From Siphonodentalium dalli (taxonomy: Eukaryota > Mollusca > Scaphopoda > Gadilida > Siphonodentaliidae): 64,000 bases of DNA. The position numbers and the translations under genes are program-made. Below are positions 59,082 through 64,000 of this stretch, in pieces (positions within the stretch are counted from its first letter, which is position 1; each line of letters opens with the position of its first letter). A model generated the notes under the pieces. The model did no database searches, was not told the DNA's origin, and worked only from the letters and a program-made list of their open reading frames with translations. The stretch spans positions 229,034,961 through 229,098,960 of the forward strand of contig CP136066.1 in NCBI GenBank assembly GCA_032622095.1, in the 5' to 3' direction.

Positions 59082-59570
59082 ATGGATCCGTTAACAGAAT
59101 TTCTTCAGAGTGAGATATACAGTAATCCTGTTGTACAGAATACATATGCGGCACCACAGTCAACAGGCCAAGCTAATACGACAATGACTATAGGTGGTGA
59201 TACACTCATTTTAAAAGCGATTTTAGATGAACTGAGATGTCTTCGCAGGGATATTGACGTGAAAACACAAGTAACGCATCAAGAAGTAAAAGTGAATCTT
59301 CGTTTCGTTGCAGAAGAGATAGATATACCAATCAGGGTTCATGATGTTCAGAGATCGAAAGAACAGAAACAGATCAAAAAAGAAAAAATATTGGCGGCGA
59401 AAGAAAAAGAACCTAAAAGTATCATGAAGCCTTCTACTGAGACAAAAGTCAGATTTCGTCTTCCTTGTAAAGAATCTAAAGATACAGAGAACAGTGATGA
59501 ATTCGCAAAAGCTATTAGTTCTCATGGGAAAGATATGTCAAGATATAAGAAAAACACAAAACGATGTTAA
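59082..59570 (+). CDS. Unknown protein, 162 aa, histone-type 3' end
   Basis: Starts MDPLTEFLQSEIYSNP at 59082 (see promoter). Residues ~35-60 (TMTIGGDTLILKAILDEL) look like a short strand followed by a helix. The middle is helical with many charged residues, and the last third is rich in Lys/Glu (EQKQIKKEKILAAKEKE), ending in a basic tail. No transmembrane segment or signal peptide. I do not recognise the family; the length and basic tail are compatible with a nucleic-acid- or virion-associated protein, but that is a guess. The stop is 22 nt before a histone-type stem-loop. Divergent from the OTU-like gene. Confidence 0.7.
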   Translation: MDPLTEFLQSEIYSNPVVQNTYAAPQSTGQANTTMTIGGDTLILKAILDELRCLRRDIDVKTQVTHQEVKVNLRFVAEEIDIPIRVHDVQRSKEQKQIKKEKILAAKEKEPKSIMKPSTETKVRFRLPCKESKDTENSDEFAKAISSHGKDMSRYKKNTKRC

Positions 59571-59587
59571 AGTCAGATGATACTTTT

Positions 59588-59615
59588 AAAACGGCCCTTT
59601 TCAGGGCCACACACA
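59588..59615 (+). terminator. Histone-type 3' stem-loop after the 162-aa gene
   Basis: AAAAC, GGCCCTTTTCAGGGCC (59593-59608), then ACACACA. It lies 22 nt after the stop, and about 12 nt further on comes CCCAAAAGGTTACTCTTTCA, a putative U7-binding element repeated at 61368. Confidence 0.85.
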
Positions 59616-59819
59616 TTTCCCAAAAGGTTACTCTTTCATTGCTGAAAAAATCAAAAACACGATTGTTCAATTTATATTTTATTCAACAACAAATATTTGC
59701 AAGTATATTTTGTTTTAAATTATTCGTGGCGTGATTTTTTCAAAACAAAACATAGGGTACAAAGAACATTATTAGTTCTTAAGCAATGCTAAAAGTTTTT
59801 CTTTTTGAAAAAATTGGTT
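59616..59819. other. Intergenic, decayed copy of the CCHC-gene 3' flank
   Basis: GCTGAAAAAATCAAAAACACGATTGTTCAA and the AT-rich sequence after it match 61390-61450, which is the 3' flank of the CCHC gene. No ORF. It shows that the module spanning promoter, gene and 3' region was duplicated. Confidence 0.6.
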
Positions 59820-59867
59820 GGTCCTGAAAAGGACCGTTTTGTTTTTGGCCCTGAAAAGGGCCGTTTT
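59820..59867 (-). terminator. Two tandem histone-type stem-loops after the 62-aa gene
   Basis: On the - strand: AAAAC GGCCCTTTTCAGGGCC (59862-59847), then AAAAC GGTCCTTTTCAGGACC (59835-59820) and AACCAA. The second differs by a C-to-T change in one arm and the matching G-to-A in the other, keeping the stem paired. A purine-rich CAAAAAGAAAAACTTTTA follows. Confidence 0.85.
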
Positions 59868-59875
59868 GTATGGCA

Positions 59876-60064
59876 TCAAAGTTCACGCCACGATTTTCTT
59901 TTGAGACTTTTGCTTTTGTTCCAACGCTGTTGTTTTTTGCATATTTGCATAACCAGTTTTGCACTGGCGGCTACTTCTTTTGCGTGTCCGGCCCGCATTA
60001 TCTGGGGTGTTAGCCCTATCGTTCCTCTTAGTATAGACATCAACGGTTCGGGGGTTTCGGACAT
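59876..60064 (-). CDS. Small basic protein, 62 aa, histone-type 3' end
   Basis: Starts at ATG 60064, directly after the same leader (CTTTGAATG.AGAATAA on +) that precedes the OTU-like gene. Reads MSETPEPLMSILRGTIGLTP, a helix-compatible middle (AGHAKEVAASAKLVMQICKK), and a strongly basic end (QQRWNKSKSLKRKSWREL). Ends 14 nt before the first of two histone-type stem-loops. An overlapping 69-codon ORF in another frame starts at 60092 but lacks the conserved leader context. No family recognised; the basic tail suggests nucleic-acid binding. Confidence 0.55.
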   Translation of the reverse strand: MSETPEPLMSILRGTIGLTPQIMRAGHAKEVAASAKLVMQICKKQQRWNKSKSLKRKSWREL

Positions 60065-60224
60065 CTTTGAATGCAGAATAAAAATTGTTCACGGCCGTGT
60101 TTGAACATATATCACGATTGCGCGGGCGGTAGAGAAATCACATGTCACGTTGGCATTAAAAATGACAAATGTTTCCGGGCGTTGTGTTTCTTTACAGTGC
60201 ATTATCTGTTAGTTTTACTATTTC
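60065..60224 (-). promoter_or_regulatory. Promoter module of the 62-aa gene
   Basis: Duplicate of the module at 58459-58600: ACACAACGCCCGGAAACATT, TTTTTAATGCCAACGTGACA, TGTGATTTCTCTACCGCCCG, then GTGATATATG. Confidence 0.7.
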
Positions 60225-60360
60225 GATATGTTATAGATTAAATTCATGATAGTATATGCAATTAATTAAGATGTTTTAACATATGAATTCATCTTCGTTC
60301 ATAAACGATGACCAAGTAAAGTTATCAATTGTAATGATGAAGAAAAATGTTCAGTATGTT

Positions 60361-60923
60361 TCTTGTGTTCAGTTTTTATGTATAAAATATGTACAATTCC
60401 AAAACCAAAAACTAGAAAAACATTCCATATTTGCCTAACGAGGTAATAAATATATCAATCATGTGTACCAAATAATAGATAATGATCTAACGAAATTAAA
60501 AACATTTGTTTGATCGCTATGCAATAATGATCAAGAAAAATATGCATGTTGATCCGGTTCTGAAAAAACACAACGTCAGGAAATATTTGTGAATTTTAAC
60601 GCCAAAGTATTATGTGATTTCATTGACGCCCGTGTAACAATCTTGTGTTCAGTTTTATGTATAAAATATGTACAATTCCAAAAACAAAAACTAGAAAAAC
60701 ATTCCATATTTGCCTAACGAGGTAATAAATATATCAATCATGTGTACCAAATAATAGATAATGATCTAACGAAATTAAAAACATTTGTTTGATCGCTATG
60801 CAATAATGATCAAGAAAAATATGCATGTTGATCCGGTTCTGAAAAAACACAACGTCAGGAAATATTTGTCAATTTTAACGCCAACGCGACATGTGATTTC
60901 ATTGACGCCCGTGTCAAATGTAT
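60361..60923. repeat. ~281-bp tandem duplication of the + strand promoter half
   Basis: 60361-60641 and 60642-60923 are direct copies, both ending in the module ACACAACGTCAGGAAATATT ... TGATTTCATTGACGCCCGTG. Only the second keeps GCGACATGTG and is followed by the TATA box. The first copy has AAGTATTATGTG instead and no TATA. Confidence 0.9.
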
Positions 60924-60960
60924 AAAAATATTTTCACTTTTTCAGTGAACTTCATTCATT
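60830..60960 (+). promoter_or_regulatory. Promoter module and TATA box of the 120-aa gene
   Basis: GCCAACGCGACATGTGATTT, CATTGACGCCCGTGTCAAAT, then TATAAAAATA (about 60921-60930), 30-40 nt upstream of ATG 60961. Same layout as for the gene at 59082. Confidence 0.75.
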
Positions 60961-61323
60961 ATGCCGTCGTTAAAGAAATTTATCAAGAAGTTATGGAGGA
61001 AGAGAGATTCAGAGGAGACGAAAATAAGAACATATAGGAAATGGCAGGATTCTCCTGAACAAAAGGTGGTACAGAAACAGATGCTAAGAGATTTTCTGGC
61101 TCGGCGACGACCATCGCTTGAAGTATGCGATCAAGCAATCAAGAATCAAGAATCAAGCAATCTTGATCTCGTGGAGATCTTGTCACAGATCTCGAAGAAA
61201 GATCTGTGTAATGCAGCAATTGACAGCTTCGCTCAGGCTGCTGCGGCGCACAGATCAAATCCTACTTGGTCTGTGACAATTAATCCCAACGGGATATATC
61301 CTGATTTGGCAGAATTTTTATGA
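60961..61323 (+). CDS. Unknown protein, 120 aa, histone-type 3' end
   Basis: Starts MPSLKKFIKKLWRKRDSEET, a basic amphipathic N-terminus. The middle is helical (EQKVVQKQMLRDFLARRRPS; LDLVEILSQISKKDLCNAAI), then an Ala-rich stretch and WSVTINPNGIYPDLAEFL. No transmembrane segment or known motif. Not histone-like despite the 3' signal and size. The stop is 19 nt before a canonical histone stem-loop. Paired divergently with the 62-aa gene, and the same position in the module as the gene at 59082, but the two proteins share no visible similarity. Confidence 0.7.
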   Translation: MPSLKKFIKKLWRKRDSEETKIRTYRKWQDSPEQKVVQKQMLRDFLARRRPSLEVCDQAIKNQESSNLDLVEILSQISKKDLCNAAIDSFAQAAAAHRSNPTWSVTINPNGIYPDLAEFL

Positions 61324-61337
61324 ATTCTGGAAAAGAA

Positions 61338-61365
61338 AAAACGGCCCTTTTCAGGGCCACCCACA
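61338..61365 (+). terminator. Histone-type 3' stem-loop after the 120-aa gene
   Basis: AAAAAAC, GGCCCTTTTCAGGGCC (61343-61358), then ACCCAC, the full metazoan consensus including the usual cleavage context. About 10 nt further on comes CCCCAAAAGGTTACTCTTTC, matching the element after the 162-aa gene. Confidence 0.88.
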
Positions 61366-61426
61366 TTCCCCAAAAGGTTACTCTTTCATAGCTGAAAAAA
61401 ACAAAACACGATTGTTCAATTCATAA

Positions 61427-61432
61427 TTTATT
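61427..61432 (-). promoter_or_regulatory. Polyadenylation signal AATAAA of the CCHC gene
   Basis: AATAAA on the - strand about 16 nt after the stop codon of the CCHC gene. This gene has no stem-loop of its own. Confidence 0.6.
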
Positions 61433-61447
61433 CATACAACATAATTT

Positions 61448-62050
61448 TCAAATGTTTGTATCGATTCGTTTATCTGTTTTTGGAATGTAGAATGGTCTCA
61501 GCTTCTTTTTCTTGGAAGTTTTCTTGGAATTTTCAAAATCTGGATTTTTATCTTCAGATTTGTTCTGTGAATCATTCGTAGGATCAACAGGTCGGGGTTG
61601 TTTGAAAACATCTGATGTTGTAGACATCTCTTCAGTTTTGATATCTGCATTTTGTTCTTGTATTGTTACTGCTTGTAGACATTTTTGTATAGTTTTCACA
61701 TTTTTTTTGTCGCCGAAATCTGTTTTACAATGGAAGGACCAATGGGATTCTTGTCCGCATTTGTAACAGTAACCATATGGCGGTTTCCAATTTTTATCAG
61801 CTTTGTTTTTCTCTTGTTTCTCTTGCCATTGCATTTTGTTACAAAGTTTAAACAAATTGGCAGAGATCTGTCTCATTTCGACAAGATTATCTTGAATTTT
61901 TCTAGTCTGTGGCTGTGTAGATTTTTTTGAATCTTCTTTATGTAGCTCAATATAGCTCTCTTCAATAACTGCAGGCCTTTGTCTTTTTCTAACAATATCT
62001 TCTTCGCTGGCGGCGTCGTCTGAAACAGGTCTTTTAATTCTCTTAAACAT
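61448..62050 (-). CDS. CCHC zinc-knuckle protein, 200 aa
   Basis: Start at ATG 62050 (MFKRIKRPVSDDAASEED), the first ATG after the TATA box (about 62131-62140). N-terminal basic/acidic segment with RKRQRP, likely a nuclear signal. One zinc knuckle at about residues 94-107: CYKCGQESHWSFHC (C-x2-C-x4-H-x4-C), a single-strand nucleic-acid-binding motif. Lys/Ser-rich C-terminus (KKTSKKKKLRPF). The first ~31 codons are nearly identical, in inverted orientation, to those of the gene at 62246. A nucleic-acid-binding accessory protein of the element is the likely role. Uses AATAAA instead of a stem-loop. Confidence 0.75.
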   Translation of the reverse strand: MFKRIKRPVSDDAASEEDIVRKRQRPAVIEESYIELHKEDSKKSTQPQTRKIQDNLVEMRQISANLFKLCNKMQWQEKQEKNKADKNWKPPYGYCYKCGQESHWSFHCKTDFGDKKNVKTIQKCLQAVTIQEQNADIKTEEMSTTSDVFKQPRPVDPTNDSQNKSEDKNPDFENSKKTSKKKKLRPFYIPKTDKRIDTNI

Positions 62051-62344
62051 TTTTGTCTTGAGTTTTGTCAGCAAAAAATATTGCGACTGGCTTCTTCGGA
62101 GTTGAAGTGTAAAGTGAAGAATTACATCTGCTTTTATAGCATTTTCATCGCGAATGCTATAAAAGCAGATGTAATTCTACACTTTACACTTCATCTCCGA
62201 AGAAGCCAGACGCAATATTTTTTGCTGACAAAACTCAAGACAAAAATGTTTAAGAGAATTAAAAGACCTGTTTCAGACGACGCCGCCAGCGAAGAAGATA
62301 TTGTTAGAAAAAGACCAAGGCCTGCAGTTATTGAAGAGAGCGAT
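61955..62344. repeat. ~189-bp-arm inverted repeat with bidirectional TATA promoter
   Basis: Arms 61955-62143 and 62153-62344 around a 9-nt spacer (TTCATCGCG). Each arm carries CTATAAAAGCAGATGTAATT, a leader and the first ~31 codons of a gene (MFKRIKRPVSDDAASEED...). One gene's 5' end was evidently copied in inverted orientation onto the other. The perfect inner arms (AATGCTATAAAAGCAGATGT and its complement) could form a cruciform. Confidence 0.92.
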
Positions 62345-62641
62345 ATGGAAACTGATAAGGTAGAAAGTGAAGAGAGCGATATGGAAACTGATGAGGCAGA
62401 AAGTGAAGAGAGCGATATGGAAACTGATAGGGCAGAAAGTGAAGAGAGTGATATGGAAACTGATGAGGCAGAAAGTGAAGAGAGCGATATGGAAACTGAT
62501 AGGGCAGAAAGTGAAGAAAGTTCTAGTGATGGGCAGATTGGACGCGGTCGAAGACAGAATAGAGAAATTGGTGGGAAGAGAAAGAGAAGTCTGGCTAGAG
62601 AGCGTGTTGTGTTCAATCCAACAAAATATTTCAAAATTTAA
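62246..62641 (+). CDS. Acidic 12-residue-repeat protein with basic tail, 131 aa
   Basis: Starts MFKRIKRPVSDDAASEED at 62246 downstream of a TATA box (about 62156-62165). After the N-terminus shared with the CCHC protein come five copies of a 12-residue repeat ESDMETDEAESE, then GRGRRQNREIGGKRKRSLAR, likely a nuclear localisation signal, ending PTKYFKI. No zinc knuckle. The last 113 nt overlap the polymerase ORF (62529 onward) in another frame. Either a separate nuclear acidic protein, or a 5' part normally joined to the polymerase by splicing or frameshifting. No stem-loop follows. Confidence 0.65.
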   Translation: MFKRIKRPVSDDAASEEDIVRKRPRPAVIEESDMETDKVESEESDMETDEAESEESDMETDRAESEESDMETDEAESEESDMETDRAESEESSSDGQIGRGRRQNREIGGKRKRSLARERVVFNPTKYFKI

Positions 62642-64000
62642 ATCAGCATCACGACAATTTGGTGTGAAATTCGAGAAATTTACAGATCCAATCGAAAACA
62701 TTCCAGAGATATTTGAGAAGTTGACAAAAGAATTGAAACAGAAATGTTCAGCAAATGAGAAGACAAGAATCAGAGTTACGATAAATCATCCAGGACTTGA
62801 TATGAGCATTTTCATTCCATTCACAAAAGCCAGTGAATTGAATGGTGGGACACTCATGGATAATATTCAAAATGTGGTTCAATCAAATGCAGCCTTTACA
62901 ATTCATGACGGTGCACTCAATTTCGAAATCTTCGTTACAGATATTCCGGAAGGTGGTACACGACACTCACTACATTATGGACCATTTGCAGACAAGAACA
63001 AGTTGACAAAAGTAAAAAGAAGTATTGTCCGGATTGAAAATGCTGATGATGTTATGTGTATGGCAAGATCTATTGTCGTCGGAATGTGTAAGGCAGATAG
63101 TGATGGATCTGCGTGCTGGTCAAAGATATGGAAAAGAATAAGACAATCAATATACACAGCACAAACAGATGCAGCAAAAAATCTACTCAACCGTGCTGGC
63201 ATTCCACACGATACAGTTTGCAGTATCAATGAGTTCCACAAGATTCAAGAAATATTGTATCCAGAATATGTTGTGAAAATTCACAATGAATTTGCTGGCG
63301 CTGGATTTCTATTTGAACCTGCAGAAATGTGTTCGGATAGCAAATGTGTACACATCTACTACAACAACAATCACTTCGACACCATAACATCAATCAAAGG
63401 ATTTCTAGGCACCAGCTACTACTGCGAATTCTGCGACATTGGATTCCATATGCGTGGCGATCTTCGATGCAGATTTGTTTGTGCATGCTGGTCATTGACA
63501 CAGTGTAATTTCACAAATTGGGTGAAGTGTAGAACGTGTCGACGAACGTGTCGACGAAGTAAATCATGTTTCGACAACCATTTGAAGACGGAAGGAAAAC
63601 AGAAAAGAAAAATATGTGATTTGGTTCAACTATGCAACAATTGTGATGAAGAAATTCTCATCAATAAATCAAGCAGACATATATGTGCGGGGTTGAAGAA
63701 ATGCAAACATTGCAAAGAAATCGTTGAAGCAGATCACAGGTGCTACATTCCAAAATATGAATCACCGGAAAAGAAACCTGCAAAGATTCCATATGTATTC
63801 TTTGACTTTGAATGCAGACAAGACACAGGTGTTCATATTCCAAACTTCTGTGTTGCACATACCGCTTGTGGAGATTGCATGTGCAAACCAATCGAAGAAA
63901 AATGTGAAACATGCGGACCGGATTCCAGAGAATTTGTATTCAAGGGTGACAACGTTTTAACAGACTTCACAAACTGGTTATTCCACCAAGATCACAAAGG
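62529..64000 (+). CDS. Protein-primed family B DNA polymerase, N-terminal part (runs off window)
   Basis: Open from ATG 62529 to the window end (490 codons, no stop). The layout is that of Polinton/Maverick and adintovirus polymerases. An N-terminal domain has IFIPFTKASELNGGTLMDNI and TIHDGALNFEIFVTDIPEGG, then VKRSIVRIENADD..CMARSIVVG. Next comes a Cys-rich zinc-binding stretch (NNHFDTITSIKGFLGTSYYC, CDIGFH, CRTC, CKHC, residues ~280-400). Then the start of the 3'-5' exonuclease with Exo I motif VFFDFECRQD, acidic residues D426 and E428. Polymerase motifs A-C, and any integrase neighbour, lie beyond the window. The start overlaps the acidic protein; alternatives are a start at Met ~94 or a spliced 5' exon. 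Confidence 0.9.
   Translation, partial: MGRLDAVEDRIEKLVGREREVWLESVLCSIQQNISKFKSASRQFGVKFEKFTDPIENIPEIFEKLTKELKQKCSANEKTRIRVTINHPGLDMSIFIPFTKASELNGGTLMDNIQNVVQSNAAFTIHDGALNFEIFVTDIPEGGTRHSLHYGPFADKNKLTKVKRSIVRIENADDVMCMARSIVVGMCKADSDGSACWSKIWKRIRQSIYTAQTDAAKNLLNRAGIPHDTVCSINEFHKIQEILYPEYVVKIHNEFAGAGFLFEPAEMCSDSKCVHIYYNNNHFDTITSIKGFLGTSYYCEFCDIGFHMRGDLRCRFVCACWSLTQCNFTNWVKCRTCRRTCRRSKSCFDNHLKTEGKQKRKICDLVQLCNNCDEEILINKSSRHICAGLKKCKHCKEIVEADHRCYIPKYESPEKKPAKIPYVFFDFECRQDTGVHIPNFCVAHTACGDCMCKPIEEKCETCGPDSREFVFKGDNVLTDFTNWLFHQDHK

Larger units (their letters stand above)
57813..64000. mobile_element. Partial Polinton/Maverick- or adintovirus-like element (right side outside window)
   Basis: Defined by a protein-primed DNA polymerase (62529 onward) and a compact set of seven small genes on both strands, with short spacers, TATA boxes and near-immediate 3' signals, unlike the host sequence to the left. 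Gene order: OTU-like (-), unknown 162 aa (+), 62-aa basic (-), unknown 120 aa (+), CCHC protein (-), acidic protein (+), polymerase (+). Integrase, packaging ATPase, protease and capsid genes are not seen and would lie to the right if present. The left boundary is inferred; no terminal inverted repeat could be checked. Confidence 0.75.

Noticed and set aside
59223-59525. 100-codon Phe-rich ORF opposite the 162-aa gene
   Set aside because: Antisense shadow of Lys-rich codons.
57953-61365. Histone gene cluster
   Set aside because: The stem-loops suggested it, but none of the four associated ORFs has a histone-fold sequence or any recognisable H1/H2A/H2B/H3/H4 motif.
62191-62701. Ser/Leu- and Phe/Ile-rich ORFs opposite the acidic repeat protein
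   Set aside because: Antisense shadows of the 36-nt repeat; no promoter or start context.

Overview
Eukaryotic (animal) genomic DNA, most likely from a mollusc, possibly a bivalve. The reasons are spliced coding exons with GT/AG borders, AATAAA signals, many CR1/Jockey-type LINE remnants, hAT elements with 8-bp target duplications, and repeat families of a kind common in mollusc genomes. Most of the window is repeats. No tRNA, rRNA or bacterial-type operon was seen.

1-13 kb: the 3' end of an astacin-like metalloprotease gene on the + strand. Three phase-compatible exons lie at 3138-3276, 11142-11252 and 12776-12816, with AATAAA at 12932. The 7.9-kb intron between the first two exons holds a 20-bp minisatellite, a 912-bp tandem duplication, a LINE 3' tail and a satellite of about 53 copies of a 53-bp unit. 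Inverted 16-bp arrays lie upstream.

13-35 kb: a TA-flanked MITE, then a tandem array of a ~6.2-kb unit (three full copies, a fourth truncated, and an older diverged partial copy at 14.4-15.4 kb). Each unit contains a dead 5'-truncated LINE on the - strand, a minisatellite-bearing interspersed repeat rich in AGGTCA half-sites, ~160-bp interspersed repeats, a GA microsatellite and two unexplained ORFs.

35-44 kb: ~170-bp repeats, a ~2.9-kb inverted repeat built of ~180-200-bp units (36.1-39.0 kb), and four head-to-tail copies of the minisatellite-bearing repeat, the last split by a hAT element with perfect 8-bp TSDs.

44-57.8 kb: nested DNA transposons (two copies of one hAT family; a BED-finger hAT inside a TA-flanked MITE; another hAT inside a MITE), a 5'-truncated LINE, a CA/AT-rich tract, ~165-bp repeats, a foldback element and a palindromic array of a 30-bp unit.

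57.9-64 kb (window end): part of a Polinton/Maverick- or adintovirus-like element. It carries the N-terminal ~490 residues of a protein-primed family B DNA polymerase, a CCHC zinc-knuckle protein, an acidic-repeat nuclear-type protein, an OTU-like protein without the expected catalytic Cys, and three proteins I do not recognise. Four of these genes end 14-23 nt before a canonical metazoan histone-mRNA 3' stem-loop (GGCCCTTTTCAGGGCC followed by ACCA/ACCCA/ACACA), followed by a shared purine-rich downstream element. None looks like a histone. They are arranged as two divergent pairs driven by duplicated promoter modules. The zinc-knuckle gene instead has AATAAA. My reading is a virus-like element that has adopted the host's S-phase, non-polyadenylated histone 3'-end pathway for a subset of its genes. 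This is the most notable part of the window.
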